Source: Rhizoclosmatium globosum (taxonomy: Eukaryota; Chytridiomycota; Chytridiomycetes; Chytridiales; Chytriomycetaceae). From it: a stretch of 64,000 bases of DNA. Position numbers and translations under genes: made by a program. Under the pieces are notes generated by a model. The model saw nothing but the letters and a program-made list of their open reading frames with translations, had not been told where the DNA came from and did not search any database. The stretch covers positions 1 to 64,000 of the forward strand of contig MCGO01000015.1 of the NCBI GenBank assembly GCA_002104985.1. Direction: 5' to 3'. Shown piece after piece: positions 31,843 to 43,087 of this stretch (position 1 is the first letter of the stretch; every line of letters begins with the position of its first letter).

Positions 31843-34112
31843 TCACTTCTTCTTTAACGGGTTTCTAGAATCACCCTTCCTTTCCTCCACTTCTACTTCC
31901 ACTACCTGCTTTTTACGCGGCTTGTTAGAAATCTCGCCTTCCTCACCAGACGACACCTGCATGTCACTCAAACTCACATCCGAAGCTCCCAACTCGTCCT
32001 TCGCCTCCTGAAGAACATTAAAGTATTCTTTCTCCCACAACTTCCAGTCCCGTCGTTCCTTTTCCTCTTTCGACATTTTCAATCCATCTACTTCTTCTTC
32101 ACTATCATATCCCACTAGATGCACTTTCTTGGCTTGAGGCTCAGCAGGAGAGGAATCAGGTTGGACAGGAACGACACTTTCTCGAGAACTGATCACTTCC
32201 CCTTCCTCAGCTTCGCGCGACCGTTTCTTGGGAGCCAATGAACGTCGTTCTTGTTCGTACTGTTTCAACCCTTCACACACTTGGTTCCACACATCTTCTT
32301 CCACACCAGTTCCAACTTCTCCACTTTCAACGCGTCTCCAGAGGTCTGCGATTCCACGACGATATTCATAGAGCCCTTTTCTGACAGAAACTACAGCCGA
32401 TAGAATGCTTGGTGGGGGGCGTGGAGAATGATGCCGTTGGTGGGGTTTAAGGCGTCGTAGGGAATCGTAGTGTCTTTTCTCTCCTGCTCCCAAGATCGCA
32501 ACCAGTTTTTGAGAAGCGCGAAAGAATTCTGTTTTGATGTACTGGAAGTTGAATGCTCCACAGCCAACGTCATTAGCTATGGAACGTCGTTAGTAATATG
32601 ACCGAACAGAGGTTAAAAGAACATACTCTTATCCTGTGGATCCAACGCGTCAGCATTAACACCCGTTTTCCAGGGGCAGGATAGTAATTATGCTTTGAAA
32701 AGTATCCAACGCCATCCTTCAAATCACACATAATTCCCACATCGAAATAACTGAAACTACGACCATAGAGCTCCAAAACTCCATAAACAGAATTCCAAGG
32801 TTTTCTTTAACCTCCAAAGCTCCAATCTGAATCAACGGATGCATCTTGACAAACGATGCAACTAAAATCAAGAGCGCGTATGACCCACATCCACCCGAAA
32901 ACGGTTCATTCAAGTGGCGTGCGAGAAGAAACTGTTAAGAAGATACATGAGCCCTCTGATTGCTTCACCGACACCATTTGGCTCCTGAAGAAAGTGTGTC
33001 ACAATTTGTGCAGCTTGAGGCCCAGAATCCATGTTAATTGAAATGTCAACGGGAAACGTTGTCAATGCGTCAACATATTTAATGATTGGCACACGCGCTT
33101 TTGCAATCACTTCGATCTTTGAAACGTATTTGTGGTCACGTAAAGCGACCGAGAGTTCAAACAACAAGCTGGAGTTTTGAGGCGCGGCGACATGATAACG
33201 ATATCGACATCTGAAGTTGGGAGGTATAATTTTGTGCTGAAGGAGCCAAAGACTTGCACTGTGGCGTGGGGCCAGAGTTTTGCAACCACAAAGCGAAGAC
33301 GTTCTATTGTCAGGTGTCGGATGGAATGCTCTGCTGGGGTTGGAGAGATGTATGCACGTAATCTTGAACTTCCTGATTGAACCTGTGAATAGATTTAGTT
33401 CAGTTGATGCCAAAATTGTCTGGAAACTCACATCAACCGCAAATCTGAAGAATACTGCCGATTCGCCCACACAGGTCTCGGTAAATCATACACTAAATCC
33501 AAAGGATCTCTATCGCGAAACTTCTTAGGATCATCTTCCATCTTTTTCTTGTCCTGAGCTGTCAAGTCGTCCTCCTCGTCCCCAAACCCATCCATCCCGT
33601 CAAAAGAAATAAATCCGAGTTTGATGCAACATCACCACCTTTAGGCGTTAACAGGGATCCAGGTTCCGGCTTATACAGTTGTTTTTTGGGTTGTGGTTGA
33701 GCAGTTACAGTCTTTGGCGTTGTTGAATGAGCAGTTGTCCCAAACCGTTCCGCCCGTTTAGCCATTCTTTCCAAGTCTGAAGGATTGCTGCTGTGCTGTT
33801 GCTAGAGGATCTCTGATGTTGTTGAGGTTGCTGTTGCTGCTTTTGGGGTTGTTGTTTGAGGTCGAATCGAAGGCCGCCCTTTCCAACAGACTCAAACGCC
33901 TTTGATGCACTTCCGGTGGTGTAAAGAGCGGTACCGGTCGACTGCGGCCGAAAGGAAAACGTGTTGAGTGACGGCGCGGCTGAAGTAACGTTTGTCGGTG
34001 GTGCGGCGCCGTTGTTTGGCCTAGTTGATGCAGTTTGGTATAACTTGGTGCCCTGCGACTGGGCCTGGTGCGGCCGCCGGTCGTGCGGGAAGCGGTTTGG
34101 GTTCCCGCTCAT
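31843..34112 (-). CDS. Non-canonical poly(A) polymerase Trf4/PAPD5-type
   Basis: Nucleotidyltransferase of the TRAMP complex that oligoadenylates nuclear RNAs for exosome decay. The N-terminus is Gln/Ser-rich and disordered (KQQPQKQQQQPQQHQR). The catalytic core shows VVAKLWPHATVQVFGSFSTK, LYLPTSDVDIVIMSP (the two Asp of the DxD motif), IEVIAKARVPIIKYVD and PVDISINMDSGPQAAQIVTH. The PAP-associated domain holds LNEPFSGGCGSYALLILVAS and VGYFSKHNYYPAP. The C-terminus is basic and acidic by turns and ends RNPLKKK. Several introns are present. One-base losses near 33340 (a CCC run that should be CCCC) and near 33600 break the frame. The promoter region is shared with CFAP299. Confidence 0.82.
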
Positions 34113-34326
34113 TCGTTCTCGGGACAAAAGAAAGAAAGCGAAGACGAACATTAATCTCATTATATAACATTATCTTAAATTGTAGCATATCTTAATGTCA
34201 AAGAAATTAACTAGGCTGGTAAAGATTGTCGGTTTTTATTGTTTCATTTCGACCCCACTATCACAAGTGCACCACTGAATCAATCCCCATTTGAGCCGTC
34301 TCAGTTAAACCGATCGAACCTCGAAA

Positions 34327-35185
34327 ATGGACGAAGAAATGCCAGCCAACGGCGGAGACGCCACAGTCACGAGTTCTCCACCTACGAAGACTACCTTGAT
34401 TCCCAGATCACTCCAATCGATCTCTACTACCTCGAAGACAAAGAGCTCGCGCGTCAGCTTGTCGAACTTGGCTACCGCGGCTCGGCGAGCCTCTAAAACG
34501 CGAGGAATTTGAAAGCCGTAAAAAGGCTTCTGAGACATTCCGGCTCTCAAAGCGTCTCGCGACAAAGGTTCTTGCATCTCAAGGGAAAGATCTTACGGGG
34601 TTCCCGTTCTTGCAGGCGCTTGCGGAGAGAGAAGAAGCGAATCGAAGTGGAAAGTTGACGAGTATTCTGTTTATTCGAACTTTGAATGGAAAAGGGCAAG
34701 AGATTAGTGGATATATTGACTACGCGCATCGTTTGAAGACTGAAAATTTTGAGAGCATCTTTGGAAGGACGCGAGGTGAGGCGGGTGCTGGTTTCGATAA
34801 ATACATATTAAGATGGTCATTCCACAGTACTGATGCCTCGACCAAGCGATATGAGCTTTTATAACTGGGAAACTCAGACTTGGTTTGTGATATACTATTC
34901 GTGCTTCTGCCACTGATTATCAACGAACGACAGCACCAGCAACGCGACTCCGAAACTTTCAAGTAATTGCAGATAATGAGAACGGAATCTTGTTCAAAAA
35001 TAAGAGGGACAGAAAATTATCAACGTGGATCCTCGTGTAAGAGATCAAGAAAGGCTTCTGGTTGTGTTATTAATTGTCTGAAATCAGGAAAGCAACCCAG
35101 GAGACAACACCACACGTGTACAAATCCCAACAAAGAACATATTCAAGTAGTTATTTACGATCACTTGACAAGAAGAAAGGCCTGA
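34327..35185 (+). CDS. CFAP299: CFAP299 (C4orf22), cilia/flagella-associated protein
   Basis: Homologue of a protein restricted to organisms with motile cilia. Diagnostic stretches in order: [143 protein letters not shown], then [13 protein letters not shown] and [13 protein letters not shown]. Introns lie at about 34773-34829, 34889-34931 and 35035-35087. Small frame slips (near 34400-34500 and at 35143, where TTCAAG should read TTCCAAG) look like indels. It supports a zoospore-forming organism. Confidence 0.88.
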
Positions 35186-35280
35186 AAGTAATAAATTTCT
35201 ATTTCGTCGCTTTTTGGTAAACTTTTCATATAACGCGATAAACACCTGTTTATTCACTTAGTAAGAGTAAATGTAAAAGC

Positions 35281-36640
35281 TCAATTATACACAAAGCTCC
35301 ACCCGTTGCTTTTTCCACGCTGGGATTCAACAAAGCCATCCACATACTTTCCAATTAAGTACCATCGGGTCTCACAGAAAGACATGCACAAATAAGTTCT
35401 GTAGCTCGATTGGAGTTTTCGAGCACCCCTTGACATCTTCAATTAAATCCAAAGCTGTTATAGATTCCGAGATTACGAAACCTGAGCATTCCGCCAAAGT
35501 AGTACCCAAGCACTCCAATCAATCAAATAAGACACAACCGAAACATCCAAATCCAAGCAATACAATGGCGAATATTCCATAATGGGTGCTCCGACAGTTG
35601 CAGCAGCCCCAAAGTCAACCAAACATCCTTCCTCCATTCCAGAATCCAACATTATATTCGATGGCTTTAATCCATGAAACATAACCCTCTTTGATGTATG
35701 TGCCTCAAGGCATTGAAACAATCGCGTGCAACTGTAGCTAACCCAGGGAATGGTAATATCGACCATTTTAATTTACACGTTGCTAAACTGGATGCCATGT
35801 ATGGCATAATTATTGCGTGACGAGTGCTATCAATCTCAAACACATGGCAAAACTCGATGATATTCTCATGTTTTCCGATTTTACGTCTAATGGAACTTCA
35901 CGCGCAAAAGATCTTTGCAGAATGAAAGACTTTGGCGAACATGATTTGAAGAGAGTCGGTGAAAGTCATGTAGAATGCGGTTTTTAGTTGGCCTTGTCCA
36001 ACTGGTAATGGTTCATTGAAAAAGACATGATTACGGAGACGTATTTCGTTCCTTGTCTGCGACATAATACTATAGCTACCTCGTTTGATAATTTCATCGA
36101 CTTCATCTAGCGTTAAATGATTGTTTTTCAGGAGCAGGTATGTCATAGGCTCTTGATGCATTATATGACTAAGGACCATTTCGAGTCTTGACGTTTCTAA
36201 TTTGACACCCATTCTGATTAATTTAGTCACGAGATCCTCAGAGGCAAGAGATTTGACTGTGTCACGTTTCGATTTGATAACAGGTATCGGCTACCCGTAA
36301 GGTCCGTGAGAGGCAAACCAATACACAGCGCGGGCCCTTCACCCATCGATGATTTCGTGGAGGGTGTACTTTCCAAGCTCTCAGGTGAGGCGTTCATAAA
36401 GAACGCCGCAATTATATCAGCGACGTCTTCGAGCGGCAATTCTCTTCTGAGACGTTTGCAGTCGAAATGGGTGGCTACCTTGACGACCTCGTTGTTGTTA
36501 TAACGAATGTAGAAGTCTGGTTCATTTTGAAATTTAACCACATATGTGTCAAAACCTAGAATCACTAGTCCTGTCTTTATTTCCTGTACCAGAGGGATAT
36601 CGGATCCTAAAAGACCATGTTTTGTTTCTACTTTTTAAGA
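35281..36640 (-). CDS. Protein-kinase-like protein, frame-broken, 5' end unresolved
   Basis: A kinase-type domain can be read by joining frames: VKSENMRI and KIGKHENIIEFCHVFEID around the alphaC/beta4 region, HAIIMPYMASSLATCKLK at the hinge, then CFMDLKPSNIMLDSG (catalytic loop) and EEGCLVDFGAAATVGAPI (DFG). The HRD triad is FMD, keeping the catalytic Asp but losing the Arg, so a non-RD kinase. The Asp codon is followed by a one-base T deletion (GATTAAAG for GATTTAAAG) near 35675. A C-terminal end reads YLIGKYVDGFVESQRGK. The 180 residues before the domain (DVADIIAAFFMNASPES; LTLDEVDEIIKRGSYS) match nothing I know. No clear start codon is seen near 36640. It lies beside the SH3 receptor. Confidence 0.55.
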
Positions 36641-36682
36641 AAATGTATTGTAAATGTATTTGCATGAGACGTTCTATAACAC

Positions 36683-36700
36683 AAAAAAAAAAAAAAAAAA
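36683..36700 (+). repeat. Homopolymer run of 18 A
   Basis: Eighteen consecutive A lie between the SH3-protein stop (36736) and the kinase-like gene. The length is unreliable in any assembly. On the coding (minus) strand it is a T run just 3' of the SH3 gene and could act in its 3' end formation. Confidence 0.8.
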
Positions 36701-36735
36701 TGGAAAATGAATACAACGCAAAGATCTCTCGTCTT

Positions 36736-38745
36736 CTAAGCCAATACAGCTTTAACCGGAAAGAATCCGCGTTCCTTTGTCCGAATACAATACCCTTCAC
36801 AATTCCCGTCATCCAAAATATGCCACACACAACTTCATCGCCCACCTCTAACCGCAGTTCATCATCATAGAGTGGTACATGTGCCCGAAGCACAGGGTAT
36901 TTTACTTGCATATCGTCATCGACTATTTCTGAGGGATCGAAATCGACTGGTGAAGGTGGTTCCATTGTGGATGGGGATATGACAGATGTTGATCTGTTTG
37001 AGAGTATTGGTGGGTTCTGAGGAATGCACGGACCCGGAACCGACCTTGCTGTTAGGACTTGTGATGTGATTACGGTTCCGTCTTCACCCATACTCTTGAT
37101 TGTTACGACTGAGACGTCTTCACCTAGTGCGAATGTGCTTGATGTTAAGTCAGAGTAGTGTCTTTTGCAGAGGTGGAAGATGTAAGGCCACCGGTATCGA
37201 TTTCAATGACAGATCGTTTAGTGTATCCATTCTTGAACGTGCTGTTTCGCGGGATCTGTTGAACCCGCCGATAGTGACGAGGTCGGATGGGCACTCCATT
37301 CAGGAGACGTGACAATCATGTTGCTTTTTCGGGAACTGATGCTTTTGTTGAATGAGCTGCGAGTGGACATGAAATCGGGACGACCCGCAGTTCCCGCGTC
37401 GAAACTGGATCGACCAATGGTTGTACCAACGATTCCGTCGAGGATGGAACTAACGCGGTGACTTGTTCGACTGGCTTTACTGTTTTTGCGACTCACGTCA
37501 GATTCGTCGTCTATTTCATAGACGTTTCGGAGGGGCGATGGTTTGAAGCCAACAATGAGTTTCCGGCGAGGAACGAGTTCGATTTCTGTTCCAGATTCGA
37601 GTTGTTTCTTTTTACGCTCTTCTTCTTTGAGTAGGTAGTAGGCGCGTTGTTCGGCTTGCCATTCTTTTTGACGAAGTTGGAATTGGTGCCAGTAAGCTGC
37701 GGCTTGATATTGTTCATATTGCCATTGTTCTTCTAGAGTCCAAGTTGATGTGGTTGGTGAATTGGCATAACCAGAATTGGGAGTGAGGAATGAATCGGTT
37801 GGTAAGAATGGCGTGTTGACGACAGCCTTTGGTTGATCTTCGATAGGCGCATTTAAAGCAGGTGGTCGACCAAGAGGTGGAAGCCCATGAGGGAATGCAG
37901 AGTATGTGACGGTTGTAGTTTTTGTTTGGTTGGTATCGGGGTTCTCAGGGTCCTTTGTAGTTGTTGTGTTGTCGTTGTAGTCCAAATCGATTGCAGGAAC
38001 GGTTTTCTGGAAGTGACAGGAATTGGCGATGAGGCATTTGACGTTGGAGGGGGGACTTTGAAGCTGGCGGAGGTGGAGGAAGGGCAAGTGGCGGTTATTT
38101 TGCAACATGTATTCCTTGTCTTTGAGGGCCGACTTGCGCTTCATGTACCAATAGACAGCGACACAGGCCGATGCAATTGCAACGACAGTCAGTGAAACGT
38201 AGACGGGAAGGGCCCAGGCTGGTGTTCCCGAGCCAGAGCCATTCTGAGTGTCCGTGCCAGAGAGGCTTCCTGAGTGAGGAACCAGGGACGTGGTCGCTGT
38301 GGCAGAAGACGAAGGCTGGATTGCTGTGGTGGTGGTGTGATCAATCAATCAAACTAGTATTCAGTTACGCACCCGTCGCAACAACCGGAACTCCAACTCC
38401 GCCACCGGACACGATATTCGTCGCATTCGCCGAGGCCGCGTCCGAGGCTGCGGGCTGCACACACGCAAGATCGGGAAGCAGTGCATCGCTGTTGTTGCAC
38501 AGACACCGCGCGCACGTGTCCGCCGGATAGCCCGATGACGGATCAGACGTCTGCACCTGGTAGTAGCACGTGTAGTTGTACCGCCCCTGGCAGCGGGTCG
38601 GCCCGATCGTGCGGCAGGCGGATGCAAAGTTGATGCACTCGCTCTCCTTCAATAGAGACATTAATGAAATGAAATGGAAAGAAACCCTAAAAATAGAAAC
38701 AACAAAGGTATTCACTTCAGTCACTTCAGTTCGCTTTAAGTTCAT
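36736..38745 (-). CDS. Single-pass membrane protein with Cys-rich ectodomain and cytoplasmic SH3 domain
   Basis: An uncleaved or weak signal segment (FVVSIFRVSFHFISLMSLL) leads to a short Cys-rich ectodomain (CINFASACRTIGPTRCQG; NYTCYYQVQTSD; CARCLCNNSD). A Ser/Thr-rich stalk and one membrane helix follow (WALPVYVSLTVVAIASACVA, then basic VYWYMKRKS). The long cytoplasmic part has a Gln/Trp-rich helix (EEQWQYEQYQAAAYWHQF), Ser-rich segments (SRKNSKASRTSHRVSSI) and, at the end, an SH3 domain: AHVPLYDDELRLEVGDEVV, GIVKG and ERGFFPVKAVLA-stop. Introns lie near 38331-38370 and 37240-37120. One frame slip occurs inside the SH3 near 36785. Receptor/scaffold is inferred from topology. Confidence 0.65.
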
Positions 38746-38830
38746 CTCACTATGCTTCTCTATATATCTGTCGAATTTATTGATGGCCCCGGAAGTACAG
38801 ATTTTTATATTTCTTAAAAAATCTATTTCT

Positions 38831-41785
38831 TTACACAGTTTGATTAAAAAGATAATCTATTCTTTGTCTTTTGCCAGCATCTTCTGCCCCTGCTCTGAAA
38901 GCAAATTGATCTTTCGCTTCATATCTGGAAACTCTGAAATTAGCAGATGGAAGTCGTGCCTTGTCAATCGATACAGAATCGACGGTGCTGCAGCTTGCAC
39001 CGTTGCTGTTCGAAGGACTTTCGTTATTAGGGATACTTCTACTCAAACGATTCAGATGCAATTCGGGCAAAAAATGAACAATACCTCCGAAGTAACTACC
39101 ATCATACAAGCTAACCACCTTCTGTCCATTCACATACACGTTCACTTTTCCACTCAAAATGAAAAACATGTCATTTCCAGAATCGCCTTGTTTGGTGATG
39201 AAATCTCCTGCGACAAAGTATCGAGCATGCAGAATAGTTGACATCTTGTTGAAGAAGATGTCATCTCTGCCATCACCTTCTTCGCGACGTAAGAATGGAA
39301 CTTTTTCGATGAGTTTACGAGTGTTATGGGACGAAATTTCCTGGTGACAGAGGTTATTGGCTGGATCACTCCATAGCTAGTGCAAATTACCTCTCTCAAT
39401 GAGTCATTCATATCGGCAAGCAGTGCATCTTCTTCAAAGTATTTTCCTCGATACTTGATTTCATAATAACTTATGAGTTTCTCCTTTGTCTCATCGCTCA
39501 ACTTTTTCCATTTAACGTAGTCAATGAGTTCCTCCATTTTCTGATTATACAGTCTCCCAGACGGATTTATCGACATTGCCGCACTTGAAATGTATCCAAC
39601 GAATCCAGCATACTACAACAAAAAGTCAACCAATAATGAATCCAATTCACCCAAACATACCAAAACAGCCCCTACAACAATATAAACAACCGCAACAATC
39701 TGTTCCGCAGCCGTCTGCGGCTTCCACGCCGTCGGGAACAAATTCCCAACCGCCAAAAAGAACATACTTGTGTATGTTTCAAACACATCCCAATCCCGAT
39801 ATTCAGGAAACGCAAGTTCCCACTTTTCGAATCCTGTTTCTCTTCCTGCATAGTACGCGCTGCATGCGTTGAAGTGGATGAAGAAGAAGATCCCGGCGAC
39901 GATGGGGAGGGTTTTTGTGACCCCTGTTCCGAAGCGTTCTTCGATTGATAGTTTCGCGCGGGTGTATATTGGGCAGCGGGATATGATTTCTGGGAGGCGG
40001 TAGAATCGTGGGAGGCGGAGGAGGAAGAGGAGGAGGCGGGATGTGTGTTCTTGGGGGACAAGGAATAGGTCGAATGGGATGACGGTTATGATATCGAGGA
40101 GGAGGTTTCTTTTGAGGTATGTTAAGATCCAGGATTGAAGTAAGGGTCTGGTTGATTCGTATTCTTGAAACGATTGGAAGACGGAATTCGGGAATGTCGG
40201 TTGTGGAGTCAAGAGTGTCACAATAACGTCAGTTAGGAAAACTGTTGTTATCCTGTTAAGAATAATACTTAGAGGGAGCGATATGGTGTAAGTTTAATAG
40301 TTACAAGACTCGGATAATCATGAGAACGTCTTTGGACAACTCAAAGCAAATTACGAACGGAATGAGCCACAGACACACAAAATAGGCCACTAATGAAGGT
40401 AGGTATAAACTGTAAACTAGCACATTCAGAAAACAGCGAATACTCACAAGACATGACAAAGTCCCATCCAGTATTAAACCAGCTTTTCGGATGCAACCCA
40501 CTCTTCACAAACCGCATATTTTGCAAGTCCACAGGATCAAAATAAGTAGACGGAACGCGTTTCCCTTTGCTATCAAAACTCGGAAGCATAAACCAAAACG
40601 ATATACGATACGTAATAGGAAACGCCGTCAAATCCACAGAAACTTCCTTGATTTCAAACACGGGAGTTCGGTTCGGTAGTGGTATAGTGGACGACTTTCC
40701 CACTTCAGATACAGCTGAGGATTGAACTGAGAGTGATCGCAATACATTCGGCCGGGACGAAATTGAATTTGTTGAAAGAACAAGTGATCCTTTACGTAAT
40801 CCTGAAGAGGGAGGTTTTGATGGAGGAACGTATTTAGGCGGCTGGAGCGTTCGTTTTCCTGCTGAGAAGGTGTACGCATTGAACATGGAGTCTACGGTGT
40901 CAGTGGATTCTGTGGGACCGCTGGAGTTGCCCAACTTTGCTTCTGATGTGTAATTAGATGTCCCATTAGACTTCCCTAGGACGCTGTTTGAGTTGCCTCT
41001 TTCTTGGCTTATTCGTTCCTCTGACGATGTAACGATACTTTTGTTACTGATCTGTACGGCGTTGTTTGGGAGTTTGTATTCGTCGTTGATGATGTTGATT
41101 TCAATGCGCGAGGCTTCAGACTTTTTCTGATTGGACACGATTTGGAATTCGTGTCTAAGCCGCTCAATCGGGGAAGGGTCGGGAGAATACGTCATCTTAA
41201 ATTTGAGGAGTTTAGGTTATTATGATTTTAAAGTGTACGTTCTTACCGTTTTCGATCGTGAGACCAGTGGTTGGCTACTTCCTTTGCTCTGTCCTTCTTC
41301 TGATTGATTCTTTGAATTACTTCGATATAAGCTCCTTATAGATGACGCGACCGCGTCTTTCAATACATTCCCCAAGAGTTTGTTCTTTGGACGGAAAGTG
41401 GGTTCCTTTTCGAAGACTGGTGGTTTCGTCTGATTCCCTTCCATTTCTATGGCATAGTCACCGACTGAAAGACGGAGCCCCAAAGGAGCGAGAGATGCTT
41501 TGGATGTTTCCAAATCATCTAATACTTTGGATTCTGGAGAAGGAGAACCTGGAGCCAGTGTTGCCGCGTGATCTGTTACTTTATTGAGAATCTTGATGGG
41601 TACGTACGTACGTGGACAGGCGAATATTTTGGACTTGTTGTTGGTGAGAGAATCGTCCGTCCTTCTGGAGTTGATGATCCCAAAAGATCAAGTAGACGTT
41701 CGGTCTTAGCTAAGATGTCTGCTCTAAGATCTAATATATCTGCGATGAGAACCCGATGTAGGTCTTGCGCGTTTGATATGTTCAT
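38831..41785 (-). CDS. CNG/HCN-like voltage-gated cation channel with divergent pore
   Basis: A long disordered N-terminus (about 400 residues) precedes six membrane segments. S4 is visible as RLLLFLLRLPRFYRLPEIIS with Arg at regular spacing. The pore region reads SMFFLAVGNLFPTAWKPQT, then S6 (EQIVAVVYIVVGAVL joined by an intron to YAGFVGYISS). The C-linker is typical of HCN/CNG channels (KLSDETKEKLISYYEIKYRG and KYFEEDALLADMNDSLREVI). A cyclic-nucleotide-binding fold follows (GDFITKQGDSGNDMFFILSG and VVSLYDGSYFGGIVHFL), but the FGE and Arg of the phosphate cassette are not seen. Multiple introns, for example about 39565-39620 and 40255-40300. By alignment with HCN the filter CIGYG corresponds to PTAWK. 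Composition flips near 39855. Confidence 0.8.
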
Positions 41786-42101
41786 CTTTCCCAGATGGTA
41801 AGGATTGAAGGAGTTTGTAAATCACTTCACGCCAATCTTCACCAAAATTTAGAAAATTCAGCTGTATGTCTTTATGTTAAGGAGTTTTCACGATCCAGTA
41901 GGTTAATTAACTTGTGCATCTGGAAGGAAACAGTAAAGTATGAGCAATAAACTGATGATTGGTATTTCGTTGGCTAAAATTATTTGAACAGGTAAAATTC
42001 TTTGTGGTGGCTTTTTTCAAAGAACTGAATGGTTTGTTTTTTGTTTTATGTGTTTGTCAGTTTTTTCAACGTCCGATTCTCCGACAAATCTTTCGATTCA
42101 A
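41786..42101. promoter_or_regulatory. Divergent promoter region
   Basis: About 315 AT-rich bases between the channel start and the next plus-strand gene. T-rich runs occur at 42010-42070. No ORF or repeat is recognised. Confidence 0.35.
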
Positions 42102-43046
42102 TGGACAAGCAAGAGCACGACGCACAGCTTGAAGTAGCTGTTCACGATCATGCGCCTCTGAGATTATAGATATCTCAGTTCTTTTGAACGTCCAAAGATT
42201 CTACACGGCCCAAAATGGTATTAACTTCTAAGCTGCTATCCCACCCTCAACGAAGGTGCCTAACACGATGCATTAGAACTCATTCGCAAAGTCTATATTC
42301 TACACGGACTCTTGGAGATTATTATTGGAGTCTCGATCGCGGGCCTCTCCTACGTTACAGAGAGTACTTTAGAATTCCAAACACCTGCAACTTGCATCAC
42401 GCTGTTGGTTCTGTATGCCATCACGTCTATAACAACCTTCAAGTCATTCTATGCGCCTGCTATAAGAGAGAACTCAACTCTCTTTGTTATTGCATTGAGC
42501 GAGTTTGTTGTTGGATTGTCACTTTTCTGTATCTCACTAGGTGGAGCATTATTGACGCTCTCACTTAATTCTAATCGTCAAATCTTAAATAGAAATGTTT
42601 GTTCCCATCATATTCCAGTTTGAAAGATTCACGCCGCAGATTCACATGTCGAACTATGTTTGGTTTTCAGCATATATGGGGGCGACATCAGCGTTCTTGC
42701 TCGCCATGAACCCGTCCATAACATCCAAGAAGTGCACATGCTTACAAATGGTGCTGATGACTGCAGCACAGTTGGTTTTGGTGGACTGCTTCCCTTCAGC
42801 TGGATGCAACTTCCACAGCACGCTCCCATTATTTATGGTGCGATCGCCTTAACTAACAACATTGGAGTTATTTTCATCGTCAAGAAATACTCAAGCGTCC
42901 TTCCTAAACTAATGGATAAAGTTGGAATGAGGATGGAGTTGGAGAATAGTGAGAAAATCGTACTTCCCCCGTGTTCAGTGCCGTGGGAGGAAGTCATGAA
43001 TGCATATGTCCCAGTCATGTTCAATGAAGTAGAGGACAATGTTTGA
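42102..43046 (+). CDS. Hypothetical multi-pass membrane protein
   Basis: A possible first exon starts MDKQEHDAQLEVAVHDHAPL at 42102. The main part reads HDALELIRKVYILHGLLEII followed by hydrophobic segments (GVSIAGLSYV; TCITLLVLYAITSITTF; FVIALSEFVVGLSLFCISLG). After an intron near 42570-42600 come VWFSAYMGATSAFLLAM, CLQMVLMTAAQLVLVDCF and IIYGAIALTNNIGVIFIV. The tail is polar (VLPPCSVPWEEVMNAYVPV). Six or seven membrane passes are likely. I do not recognise the family. Splice sites are tentative, particularly between 42165 and 42250. Confidence 0.5.
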
Positions 43047-43087
43047 ACTGAAGTCTAATCTGAAGTTTGAAAGAATCAATAAAAACG

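Noticed and set aside
36683..36700. A18 run as a poly(A) tail of a retrotransposed gene
   Set aside because: No reverse-transcribed copy or target-site duplication is visible beside it; the neighbours contain introns.
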